Part shown: positions 53,938-61,923 of the stretch, piece by piece
Numbering within the stretch: position 1 is the stretch's first letter
Layout of the letters: the number at the start of each line of letters is the position of its first letter
Source: Devosia geojensis
GTDB lineage: Bacteria; Pseudomonadota; Alphaproteobacteria; Rhizobiales; Devosiaceae
Direction: 5' to 3'
NCBI RefSeq assembly: GCF_000969415.1
Contig: NZ_JZEX01000046.1
Span: 1-64,000, forward strand
DNA length: 64,000 nucleotides
Position numbers and translations under genes: made by a program
Notes under the pieces: model-generated
Database searches by the model: none
What the model was told of the DNA's origin: nothing
The model's input: only the letters and a program-made list of their open reading frames with translations

Positions 53938-54920
53938 TGCGTATGCCCCTTGCCGGCGGAGGCGCGCAGGCTGCAATCGGCGCCGGTGTCGCCGAAATCG
54001 ATCTCGATGGTGGAGTGGCCGATGCCGTATTTGTCGGCGAGCGCCGCCTTGACGGCCTTCAGGGTCTCCCGCGCGTCGGCGCCGGGCACGAGCCGCACCT
54101 CCATGGTGGCCGCCGGCTGGCCGGAGGTGATCGACCAGACATGCACGTGCTCGACGCCTGCCACGCCCGGCACCGCGTCGGCCAGAGCCTCGGGCATGCC
54201 TTCGACGTCGATCCCCGAGGGCGCGCCTTCGATGAGGATCTGCAGCGAGTTCTTGAACAGCGACCAGGCGCTCCTGAGGATCAGTAGCGAGAGGAGGACC
54301 GATAGGATCGGGTCGATCGGCGTCCAGCCGGTGAAGTAGATGGCGATGGCCGCCACGATCGCGGCGACGGACCCGAGGAGGTCGCCGACCACGTGCAGCA
54401 TCGCGCCCTTGATGTTGACGTGTTCGGTATCCCCCTGCCGCAGTACGAGGAAGACGACGACGTTGACCGCGAGCCCGATGACGGCGACCGTGAACATCGG
54501 GCCGGTGAGGATCGGGTGCGGGTCGAAGAGCCGCCCCACCGCCTCCCAGGCGATCCATGCGACGAGCGCGAAGAGCGAGACGGCGTTGACGAACCCGGCC
54601 AGCACCTCGAGGCGCATATAGCCGAAGGTGCGCTTGCGGTCCGACGGGCGCCGGCCGAAACGGAACCCGGCCCAGGCGAGCGCAAGGGCGATGGCGTCGG
54701 TCAGCATGTGCCCGGCATCGGCGATCAGCGCCAGCGAACCCGAGAGCAGTCCCCCGATCACCTCGGCGATCATGAAGCCGAACGTCAGGGCGAACCCGAT
54801 CAGAACCACCCGCTCGTTGCCCGCCGTCACCGTCGGGGCATGGCTGTGATCGTGCCCGGTATGATCATGCTGGTGATCGCCATGGTCGTGGCTGTGATCG
54901 TGGGCCTCGTGCTGCGTCAT
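53934..54920 (-). CDS. CDF-family zinc/cobalt/cadmium efflux protein (CzcD/ZitB-like)
   Basis: This is a 328-residue cation diffusion facilitator. Its N-terminal 27 residues contain 11 histidines, a likely metal-binding loop. Metal-site pairs in the membrane are D68/H71/D75 (LIADAGHMLTDA) and H176/D180 (LHVVGDLLGS). A cytoplasmic C-terminal domain follows (GVEHVHVWSITSGQPAATMEV). AAGGAAGG precedes the ATG at 54920. It exports excess zinc or similar cations to the periplasm. It is the first gene of the operon, with the ArsR gene second, behind a strong operator-like palindrome. Confidence 0.92.
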   Translation of the reverse strand: MTQHEAHDHSHDHGDHQHDHTGHDHSHAPTVTAGNERVVLIGFALTFGFMIAEVIGGLLSGSLALIADAGHMLTDAIALALAWAGFRFGRRPSDRKRTFGYMRLEVLAGFVNAVSLFALVAWIAWEAVGRLFDPHPILTGPMFTVAVIGLAVNVVVFLVLRQGDTEHVNIKGAMLHVVGDLLGSVAAIVAAIAIYFTGWTPIDPILSVLLSLLILRSAWSLFKNSLQILIEGAPSGIDVEGMPEALADAVPGVAGVEHVHVWSITSGQPAATMEVRLVPGADARETLKAVKAALADKYGIGHSTIEIDFGDTGADCSLRASAGKGHTH

Positions 54921-54940
54921 CGCACCTTCCTTTCGTTTAT

Positions 54941-54962
54941 CATTTGAATAGCTGTTCAAATG
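54941..54962. promoter_or_regulatory. ArsR/SmtB-type operator before the zinc exporter
   Basis: CATTTGAATAG (54941-54951) and CTGTTCAAATG (54952-54962) form a 22-bp inverted repeat with one mismatched pair. The TTGAAtA..TgTTCAA core and position 20 bp before the exporter start fit zinc-responsive ArsR-family operators. Confidence 0.7.
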
Positions 54963-55019
54963 TCGAAATCAAGAGTGATGATGTAACGGGCAGGGCAAAG
55001 CTGCTTCCAAAAAGCCGAT

Positions 55020-55176
55020 GTCATCCCGGCGAAAGCCGGGACCCAGTACGCGCCGGCCAAGCGGCCTTCGCGCTGTAGTAGGGGCCGTTCCTCCGCCCCC
55101 GAACGAAGCTCGACTAGGGCACGGCAGAATCGCAGCTGCGCTGTTTACTGGGTCCCGGCTTTCGCCGGGATGACCC
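55020..55176. repeat. Family-2 repeat, second copy
   Basis: Ends TCATCCCGGCGAAAGCCGGG and CCCGGCTTTCGCCGGGATGA are exact inverted copies of each other, with about 100 bp of different sequence between. The same end sequence occurs at 32259-32400. Confidence 0.88.
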
Positions 55177-55307
55177 CGGGGAGGGGTGTCATCGTGTCCC
55201 AACCCTTCACCCGTCGAGACCGGGCCTTGCCGAACCGACAGAACCTTGGGAGAGAGCGAGTGGTAATGACTTGAGCGGCCGCCGTTGCGGTATCTTGAAA
55301 GCTTGAT

Positions 55308-56045
55308 ATGCCTATCCTCGCCACCCTCGGCATGATCTTCGCCGTTTTCGTCACCTCGACCCTTTCGGGCATCTTCGGCATGGCCGGCGGCATGATCCTC
55401 CTGTGGCTGCTGCTCTTGGTCATGCCCGTCGCGGCGGCCATCGCGGTGCAGGGCATGATCCAGCTCATCGCCAACGGCTCGCGCGCCTGGATGACGCGGG
55501 CCTATATCGACTGGCGGGTGCTGGCGATCATGCTGGTCGGGCTCGCTGCGGCCGCGCTTATCCTGTTCTTCATCCGCTACCAGCCGGACCTCGCAACCGT
55601 CACCATCGTCGTCGGGCTGCTGCCGATCCTGGTCTGGATACCGAAGTCCTGGCTCGCGCTCGATGCCGGCAAACCGCATCACGCGCTCCTCTGCGGCTTC
55701 CTCGGCGGCGGCCTCAATCTCACCGTGGGCGTCGCAGGGCCGACCGTCGACATCTTCTTCATCCGCACAGAAATGGACCGGCGCGCCATCATCGCGACCA
55801 AGGCGGCCATGCAGGTGCTCTCGCACCTGACCAAGATCATCTTCTACGCCGGCGCGACCCTCACCCTTGCGCAGAGCGAGTGGATCACGCTGGCCATCGC
55901 CGCGCCGTTCGCGGTTCTCGGCACCAAGGCCGGCAACATCGTCCTCGAGAAGATGACCGACGTGCACTTCCGCGCCTGGACGCGGATCATCGTCACCTGC
56001 ATCGGCCTCGTCTTCCTCGCCCGCGGCATTGCGCTCCTTGCCTGA
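55308..56045 (+). CDS. TauE/SafE-family (TSUP) membrane transporter
   Basis: This is a 245-residue protein with about eight hydrophobic segments and duplicated TSUP motifs: TLSGIFGMAGGMILLWLLLL near the start and GFLGGGLNLTVGVAGPTVDIFF in the second half. Family members export sulfite, sulfoacetate or related organic anions. It is followed by a LysR regulator on the same strand after 67 bp; the two may be linked. Confidence 0.88.
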   Translation: MPILATLGMIFAVFVTSTLSGIFGMAGGMILLWLLLLVMPVAAAIAVQGMIQLIANGSRAWMTRAYIDWRVLAIMLVGLAAAALILFFIRYQPDLATVTIVVGLLPILVWIPKSWLALDAGKPHHALLCGFLGGGLNLTVGVAGPTVDIFFIRTEMDRRAIIATKAAMQVLSHLTKIIFYAGATLTLAQSEWITLAIAAPFAVLGTKAGNIVLEKMTDVHFRAWTRIIVTCIGLVFLARGIALLA

Positions 56046-56112
56046 GCCCTTTCCCTTGGAAAGCGCGGCTTTTCCGTTCGCGGTGGGGCAAGACGCGGCT
56101 AATATCCCCGCC

Positions 56113-57027
56113 ATGCACCCGTTCGACACAGTCACCGCGCGACTGATCCTTGTCCTTGCCGAAGAAGGCTCGATCGGGCGCGCCGGCGACAAGGAGAACA
56201 TCGCCCCCTCCGCCGTCAGCCGACGCCTCTCCGAGCTCGAGTCGCGGCTCGGCGTCATTCTTTTCGACCGCTCGGCGCAGGGCGTGCGCCTGACCGCCGC
56301 CGGCGAAGTCTATGTCGAGCGCACCCGCGCCGTCATGCGCGAGATCGCCGACCTCGAAACGGTGATGGCCGAGTTCGCCACCAGCCGGCGCGGATCGCTG
56401 CGCATCGCCTGCACCAGCGCCTCGCTCTCCGGGCGCCTGCCCGAGCTCCTTGCCAAATATGCCGAACGGCATCCGACGATCGCCCTCGACATCAAGGAGA
56501 TGGGCGCGGCCGCCGGGCTTTCCGCGCTCGAGGACGGATTGGCGGACGTCGCCATCGTCTCCGACAACTACGATTTCTCCCGCTTCGAGACCCGCCCCTT
56601 CGAGGACGACCGTGTCTGGGTGCTGGCCTCGCCCGACCATCCCCTCGCGCCCGAGCTCGCCCCGCGCAAGGCCATCGCCTTCGAGCGCGTCGTCGGCCAC
56701 GAGGCAGTGGGCATCCATCATGCCGGCTCCCTCGACCGCCTCCTCAACGAGCATGCCCGCAAGGCCGGCCACACCATCGGCGAGCATGTGCGCGTGGAGA
56801 CCTTCCCGGCGCTGGTGCGCCTGGTCGAAGCCGGCTTCGGCATCGGGTTCCTGCGCTCGACGAGCCTGCACCTGCTTGCCGGCACGGACCTGCTCTGTGC
56901 GCCGCTCGCCGACCCCTGGGCCCTGCGCCAGCTGCTCGTCGCCCGGCGCAAGAGCGGGCCGGTCTCGACCGCGATGAAGAGCTTCATCTCACTCTGCGCC
57001 GAAACCTACGTGCCCACGCCCGAATAG
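56113..57027 (+). CDS. LysR-family transcriptional regulator
   Basis: This is a 304-residue LysR protein with helix-turn-helix at about residues 18-37 (GSIGRAGDKENIAPSAVSRRLSELESRLGVILFDR) and a periplasmic-binding-type effector domain (RRGSLRIACTSASLSGRLPELLAKY). The start at 56113 places the helix correctly; the open frame to 56029 is not needed. It may control the TauE/SafE-like gene or the siderophore operon that follows, but no classic T-N11-A box was found between them. Confidence 0.9.
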   Translation: MHPFDTVTARLILVLAEEGSIGRAGDKENIAPSAVSRRLSELESRLGVILFDRSAQGVRLTAAGEVYVERTRAVMREIADLETVMAEFATSRRGSLRIACTSASLSGRLPELLAKYAERHPTIALDIKEMGAAAGLSALEDGLADVAIVSDNYDFSRFETRPFEDDRVWVLASPDHPLAPELAPRKAIAFERVVGHEAVGIHHAGSLDRLLNEHARKAGHTIGEHVRVETFPALVRLVEAGFGIGFLRSTSLHLLAGTDLLCAPLADPWALRQLLVARRKSGPVSTAMKSFISLCAETYVPTPE

Positions 57028-57074
57028 GTTCGGGGTCGGCAGAAAAATCATGACTGCTGCTGTCCGATTTGCCT

Positions 57075-57103
57075 TTGACAGGGAAAAGTCGCGCGTCTAA
57101 TAA
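57075..57103 (+). promoter_or_regulatory. Near-consensus promoter of the siderophore operon
   Basis: TTGACA (57075-57080), 17-bp spacer, TAATAA (57098-57103), 65 bp before the binding-protein start. The match to sigma-70 consensus is unusually good for this genome. No RirA- or Irr-like iron box was identified next to it. Confidence 0.65.
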
Positions 57104-57167
57104 CCGGACATGGTCGGTCATCTTTCCGGCTGCCGCCATTCGTTTCGACCTTGATTGGACGTCCGCC

Positions 57168-58085
57168 GTGCTCCGTTTTGCTCCCCGCCCCCTGACGCTT
57201 TTCTCCGCCGCAGCCTTCGCGCTCGCCGCTTCAGCAGCCTTTGCGCAGGAGATCACCGTCACCCATGCCCAGGGCGAGACCGTGCTGCCCGATACGCCTG
57301 CCAAGGTCATCACCTTCGACATCGCCTCGCTCGACACCCTCGACGCTCTGGGTGTCGAGATCATCGGCCTGCCCGGCACCAACCTGCCCGAGTACCTGTC
57401 GAAGTACAGCGGCGAGGACTATCTCAAGGTCGGCACGCTCTTCGAGCCGGACTACGAGGCCGTCGCCGCCGCCGAGCCGGATCTCATCATCGTTGCCGGC
57501 CGCTCCTCGGCCGCCTATCCCGAGCTCGCCAGGATCGCTCCGACCGTCGACCTCTCCAACGACTGGGCCGACTTCGAAGGCTCGGTCAAGCGCAACTCGC
57601 AGGTCCTCGGCGAGATCTTCGGCAAGACCGCCGAGATCGAAGAGATGATCGCCGAGTTCGATGCGCGCAAGGCCGAGGTGCAGGCGGCCGCGGCCGATGC
57701 CGGCACGGGGCTCGTGGTCCTCACCTCCGGCGGCGAGGTGACCGCCTACGGCCCCGGCTCGCGCTTCGGCTGGATCCACGAGACCGCCGGGGTCGCTCCC
57801 GCCATCGAGGACGTGGAAGCCGCGACCCATGGCGATGCCATCTCCTTCGAGTTCATCCTGGAGACCAACCCCGACTGGCTCTTCGTCATCGATCGCGAAG
57901 CGGCGACTGCCGAGGGCGGCGCGGCGGCGCAGGCGGTGCTTGACAACGAGCTCGTCGCGCAGACCACCGCGTGGTCGCAGGGTCAGGTCGTCTATATCGA
58001 TCCGGTCCGCTCCTACATCGTCAACGGCGGCCTGCCGGCGCTGACCTATCTCATCGATCAGGTCGGCGACGCGCTCGCCGAGTGA
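57168..58085 (+). CDS. Siderophore ABC transporter periplasmic binding protein, FatB/YclQ-like
   Basis: This is a 305-residue class-III (helical backbone) binding protein. The leader (PRPLTLFSAAAFALAASAAFAQ) ends near FAQE. The segment VITFDIASLDTLDALGVEIIGLPGTNLPEYLSKYS is typical of FatB/CeuE/YclQ proteins that bind catecholate or petrobactin-type siderophores. A GTG at 57168 is preferred over upstream starts because the signal sequence begins there. It is followed by an 11-bp stem-loop before the permeases. It scavenges ferric chelates in the periplasm; a TonB receptor must be elsewhere. Confidence 0.9.
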   Translation: MLRFAPRPLTLFSAAAFALAASAAFAQEITVTHAQGETVLPDTPAKVITFDIASLDTLDALGVEIIGLPGTNLPEYLSKYSGEDYLKVGTLFEPDYEAVAAAEPDLIIVAGRSSAAYPELARIAPTVDLSNDWADFEGSVKRNSQVLGEIFGKTAEIEEMIAEFDARKAEVQAAAADAGTGLVVLTSGGEVTAYGPGSRFGWIHETAGVAPAIEDVEAATHGDAISFEFILETNPDWLFVIDREAATAEGGAAAQAVLDNELVAQTTAWSQGQVVYIDPVRSYIVNGGLPALTYLIDQVGDALAE

Positions 58086-58112
58086 GTTCGGGTGCAAGCA
58101 ACCGAAACTGCG

Positions 58113-58138
58113 CCGGCTGCCGGGTAACCGGCAGCCGG
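58113..58138 (+). terminator. Intercistronic stem-loop after the siderophore binding-protein gene
   Basis: CCGGCTGCCGG (58113-58123) and CCGGCAGCCGG (58128-58138) pair perfectly over a GTAA loop. No T-run follows; likely transcript stabiliser or attenuator favouring the binding protein. Confidence 0.65.
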
Positions 58139-58173
58139 TGCAGCCATTGCTCGAAAGAGCGGCTGACCGCGCG

Positions 58174-59133
58174 ATGAAGCTCGTCCTCGCCATCCTCGCC
58201 GTCCTGCTGCTGGCGATTGCCAGCCTCTTCATCGGCGTCAGCGACGTGTCGCTGCCTACGCTCCTCTCGAGCGCGCCGGAAGACCGGCCGATGCAGGTGC
58301 TGCTCATCAGCCGCGTGCCGCGCACCCTGGCGCTGATCCTTTCCGGCGTGGCGATGGCCGTTGCCGGTGTCATCATGCAGATGTTGGCTCGCAATCGCTT
58401 CGTCGAGCCCTCGACGGCCGGAACGGTGGAATCGGCGAGCCTCGGCATCCTCGTCGTCACCATCTTCGCGCCCGGCCTGCCGCTCATCGGCAAGATGCTG
58501 GTCGCGAGCCTCTTCGCGCTGGCCGGAACCGCGCTCTTCATGCGCATATTGAAGGAGATACCGCTGCGCTCCGTGCTGATGGTACCGCTCGTCGGCATCA
58601 TGCTCGGCGGCGTCATCTCCTCAGGCACGGCGTTCTTCGCCTACCGCTACGACCTGCTGCAGACCCTCGGCAACTGGACGCTCGGCGATTTCTCCGGAGT
58701 GCTGCGCGGGCGCTACGAGCTCCTCTGGCTCGCCGCTGGCCTCACTGGCATCGCCTACATCGCCGCCGACCGGTTCACCGTCGCGGGGCTCGGCGAGGAT
58801 TTCACCACCAATCTCGGCCTCGACTACCGCCGCGTGCTGACGTTGGGGCTCTCGATCGTCGCCATGGTCACCGCCGTGGTGGTGGTGACGGTCGGCGCCA
58901 TCCCCTTCCTCGGGCTGATCGTGCCCAATCTCGTCGCCATGGCCATGGGCGACAACATCCGCCGTTCGATGCCGTGGATCGCCGTCACCGGCGCCGGGTT
59001 CGTGCTCGCCTGCGACATCGTCGGGCGCATCATCCGCTTCCCCTACGAGATCCCCATCGGCACCGTCTTCGGCGTCGTCGGCAGTGCGCTTTTCCTCTAC
59101 CTGCTGCTGCGGAGGAACGCGCGCCTTGGCTGA
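58174..59133 (+). CDS. Siderophore ABC transporter permease, FatD/YclN-like
   Basis: This is a 319-residue FecCD-family permease with about ten hydrophobic segments. RVPRTLALILSGVAMAVAGVIMQMLARNRFVEPSTAGTVESASLGIL contains the family signature, and AIPFLGLIVPNLVAM marks the C-terminal region. It overlaps its partner by 8 bases. It forms half of the iron-chelate channel. Confidence 0.92.
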   Translation: MKLVLAILAVLLLAIASLFIGVSDVSLPTLLSSAPEDRPMQVLLISRVPRTLALILSGVAMAVAGVIMQMLARNRFVEPSTAGTVESASLGILVVTIFAPGLPLIGKMLVASLFALAGTALFMRILKEIPLRSVLMVPLVGIMLGGVISSGTAFFAYRYDLLQTLGNWTLGDFSGVLRGRYELLWLAAGLTGIAYIAADRFTVAGLGEDFTTNLGLDYRRVLTLGLSIVAMVTAVVVVTVGAIPFLGLIVPNLVAMAMGDNIRRSMPWIAVTGAGFVLACDIVGRIIRFPYEIPIGTVFGVVGSALFLYLLLRRNARLG

Positions 59134-60139
59134 GGATATCGCCACCACCCGCACGCTGCTGCGCCCGCCCGCCGGGTCGCGCCGGCTGGCGCTGACGCCG
59201 CGGCAGGTGCTGGTGCTGCTCGCAGTCCTCGCGCTCATCGCCGCCGTCGCCTACATGACCGTCGGCGCCAAGGGCTCGTGGAGCTTCGTCCTGCCCTTCC
59301 GCGGCACAAAGGTGTGGGCGATGACCGTCGTCGGCTGCGCCATCGCCATCTCGACGGTGCTCTTCCAGACGATTTCGGCCAACCGCATCCTCACCCCATC
59401 AATCATGGGGTTCGATGCGCTCTATGCGCTGATCCAGACGACGCTCGTTTTCGTCCTCGGCGGCCTCGCCTATGCGACCGTCGACCCGCAGCTGCGCTTC
59501 GTCGTCGAGGTCGCGGCGATGGTCCTTTTCTCGGGTCTCCTCTTCCGCTCGCTCTTCTCGGGCGCCGCGAAAAGCCTCTATCTCCTCGTCCTCGTCGGCA
59601 TCGTCTTCGGCGTCTTCTTCCGCTCGCTTTCGGGCCTGATGCAGCGGCTGATCAACCCCAACGATTTCGCCATCCTGCAGGACGCGCTCTTTGCCCGCTT
59701 CAGCGCCATCGACCCGACGCTGCTGGTCGTCTCGACCATCACCGTGGCGCTCGTCTGCCTCTGGGTCGTGCGCATGCTTCCCGTGCTCGACGTTCTTGCG
59801 CTCGGGCGCGAGCACGCGGTCAATCTCGGCGTCGATCACAAGCGCGCCGTCTCGGAGATCCTCGTCATGGTCGCCATCCTCGTCTCGGTGTCGACGGCGC
59901 TGGTCGGTCCGGTGACCTTCTTCGGCCTTCTCGTTTCCAACCTCGCATACCTCATCATCCGCTCGCACCGCAACGCGCTCATCCTGCCGGCGGCGATTCT
60001 CCTCTCGGTCATCTGCCTCATCGGCGGCCAGGTGGTGCTGGAGCGGGTGTTCGGGTTCGATACGGCCCTGTCGATCATCATCGAGTTCGTCGGCGGGCTG
60101 GTGTTCATTGCCATTCTGTTGAAGGGGAAAGGCCGATGA
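59126..60139 (+). CDS. Siderophore ABC transporter permease, FatC/YclO-like
   Basis: This 337-residue FecCD-family permease starts at TTG 59126 because GGAGGA (59111-59116) lies 9 bases upstream; the frame open to 59084 lies inside the preceding gene. The motif SANRILTPSIMGFDALYALIQT matches FatC/YclO, which diverge from typical BtuC sequence here. The end overlaps the ATPase gene by ATGA. Confidence 0.9.
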   Translation: MAEDIATTRTLLRPPAGSRRLALTPRQVLVLLAVLALIAAVAYMTVGAKGSWSFVLPFRGTKVWAMTVVGCAIAISTVLFQTISANRILTPSIMGFDALYALIQTTLVFVLGGLAYATVDPQLRFVVEVAAMVLFSGLLFRSLFSGAAKSLYLLVLVGIVFGVFFRSLSGLMQRLINPNDFAILQDALFARFSAIDPTLLVVSTITVALVCLWVVRMLPVLDVLALGREHAVNLGVDHKRAVSEILVMVAILVSVSTALVGPVTFFGLLVSNLAYLIIRSHRNALILPAAILLSVICLIGGQVVLERVFGFDTALSIIIEFVGGLVFIAILLKGKGR

Positions 60140-60894
60140 TCCGGGCGCAGAACGTCTCCAAAGCCTATGGCGAGGCGCTCGTCGTCGACGGCGTCTCGCT
60201 CGAATTGCCGGCGCACGGCATCACCTCGATCATCGGACCCAACGGGGCCGGCAAGTCGACGTTTCTCTCCATGGTCTCGCGCCTGATGCCGATGAGCGCC
60301 GGCACCGTCACCGTCGACGGCCTCGACGTGACCAGGACCCCCTCCGACGTCCTCGCCCGCCGCCTCTCGATCCTGCGGCAGGACAATCATATCGCCGCGC
60401 GCCTAACCGTTGCCGACCTCGTCGCCTTCGGCCGCTTCCCGCATTCGAGGGGGCGCCTGACCGTCGCCGACAAGGAACACATCGACCGCGCCATCGGCTA
60501 TCTCGATCTGACCGATCTCGCCGGCCGCTTCCTCGACGAGCTCTCCGGCGGCCAGCGTCAGCGCGCGTTCGTCGCCATGGTGCTCTGCCAGGACACCGAC
60601 TACGTGCTGCTCGACGAGCCGCTCAACAACCTCGACATGAAACACGCCATGGGCATGATGAAGATCATGCGCCGGGCGGCCGACGAGCTCGGCAAGACCG
60701 TGGTGCTGGTGCTCCACGACATCAATTTCGCCTCCTGGTACTCGGATTGGATCGTCGCGATGAAGGACGGCAAGGTGCGCCACCAGGGTCCCGCGTCGCA
60801 GATCATGCGCCCGGAAATCCTGGCCGACATCTACGACATGGACATCAAGGTCCACGAGATCGGCGGCCGCCGGGTGAGCGTTTTCTACGAATAG
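60136..60894 (+). CDS. Siderophore ABC transporter ATP-binding protein, FatE/YclP-like
   Basis: This is a 252-residue ATPase: Walker A GPNGAGKST, signature [13 protein letters not shown], Walker B YVLLDEPLNNLDMKHA and H-loop VLVLHDINFASWYSD, the last two very like FatE/YclP. It closes the four-gene iron-chelate operon. The operon lacks a siderophore reductase and an outer membrane receptor. Confidence 0.93.
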   Translation: MIRAQNVSKAYGEALVVDGVSLELPAHGITSIIGPNGAGKSTFLSMVSRLMPMSAGTVTVDGLDVTRTPSDVLARRLSILRQDNHIAARLTVADLVAFGRFPHSRGRLTVADKEHIDRAIGYLDLTDLAGRFLDELSGGQRQRAFVAMVLCQDTDYVLLDEPLNNLDMKHAMGMMKIMRRAADELGKTVVLVLHDINFASWYSDWIVAMKDGKVRHQGPASQIMRPEILADIYDMDIKVHEIGGRRVSVFYE

Positions 60895-60952
60895 TCCGGG
60901 CTGACAGGGCCGGACAATTCCGCGATAGTCCCCGCAAGCAGCGGAGGCCCTC

Positions 60953-61339
60953 ATGAAACCCCGGATCAACATCGTCACCATCGGCGTCGACGACCTGGAA
61001 CGCGCCTTCGGCTTCTACCGTGTGCTCTTCGATCTGCCCGACGAGCAGATATCGGCGGGCGAGGACCACGTCGCGTTCTTCCTCGAAGGCGATCTGTCGC
61101 TGGTGCTGATGGAGCGTGCCTCCCTCGCCGAAACGGTCGGGCAGGGCGATGCCGCGCGCGGCACGGCGCAGGTGGTGCTGAGCCACAATGCCGAGAGCCC
61201 TGCCGAGGTCGATACGATCCTCAGCGACGCCCTGCGCGCCGGCGGGTCGGTCCACACCCCCGGCACCGCGTCGGAATGGGGCTATGCCGGCTATTTCGAG
61301 GATACGGAAGGCAACCTCTGGGAAGTGCTGGCAGGATGA
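60953..61339 (+). CDS. VOC-family (glyoxalase/bleomycin-resistance-like) protein
   Basis: This is a 128-residue metalloenzyme-type fold with NIVTIGVDDLERAFGFYRVLFDLP at the start and GYFEDTEGNLWEVL at the end, the usual beta-alpha-beta repeats that carry metal-binding His/Glu. It starts 58 bp after the iron operon. Specific substrate is unknown. Confidence 0.88.
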   Translation: MKPRINIVTIGVDDLERAFGFYRVLFDLPDEQISAGEDHVAFFLEGDLSLVLMERASLAETVGQGDAARGTAQVVLSHNAESPAEVDTILSDALRAGGSVHTPGTASEWGYAGYFEDTEGNLWEVLAG

Positions 61340-61361
61340 GACCTGAGCACGAGCCGTCGCC

Positions 61362-61898
61362 GTGATCGTTGTATTGAACGGGTATCCGGGGGTCGGAAAA
61401 CTGACGATCGGCCGCGAGCTGGCGCAGTTGCTCTCGGGGCGCCTGCTCGACATCCATACAGTTTACAACGTTGCCTTTGCGCTGACGGAGTTCAAGTCAC
61501 CCGAGTTCAGGCAAACCGTCGAGAAGATCGAGGCCATTGCGCACGATCTCATCCTCAAGCTTCCGGTGGAAGTGCCTGTTGTCCTGACGACGGTGCTGGC
61601 CGGAGATAGTGACTGGGGACGTGAGGAATGGCTCAGGATCGCACGGCTTGGCGAGTCGCGAGGGCCTTTCTGCGTGGTACATGTTCACTGCGACCTCGAT
61701 GAAAACATGCGTCGCATCCAGTCACCTGGGCGCGGCGCCAAGCTGAAGCCGCGCGATCCCGATATGGCGCGCCGCAATCACATGCGCGGCGATATACTCG
61801 CGGGCATCGATGAGCCCAACCTGCTTACGCTCGACGTCACGCAGATGTCCGCCCCGAAGGCAGCGCAGGCGATCGCGGACTGGGCTCGAGCGATATGA
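61362..61898 (+). CDS. Small AAA/P-loop nucleotide-kinase-like protein
   Basis: This is a 178-residue P-loop protein with Walker A GYPGVGKLT near the N-terminus. It resembles shikimate/chloramphenicol-phosphotransferase-like kinases (VVHVHCDLDENMRRIQSPGRG gives the lid and LID-arginine region). A GTG start at 61362 is used. It is convergent with the next gene; substrate unknown. Confidence 0.8.
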   Translation: MIVVLNGYPGVGKLTIGRELAQLLSGRLLDIHTVYNVAFALTEFKSPEFRQTVEKIEAIAHDLILKLPVEVPVVLTTVLAGDSDWGREEWLRIARLGESRGPFCVVHVHCDLDENMRRIQSPGRGAKLKPRDPDMARRNHMRGDILAGIDEPNLLTLDVTQMSAPKAAQAIADWARAI

Positions 61899-61923
61899 CT
61901 TCGCCGCCGATAATTGGCCGAGC

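Larger units (their letters stand above)
54921..55307. other. 387-bp divergent region: operator plus family-2 repeat
   Basis: No gene is supported between the zinc exporter start and the TauE/SafE-like gene. It contains the ArsR-type operator near the left end and the family-2 repeat 55020-55176; a poorly structured stretch (55177-55307) remains unexplained. Confidence 0.6.
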
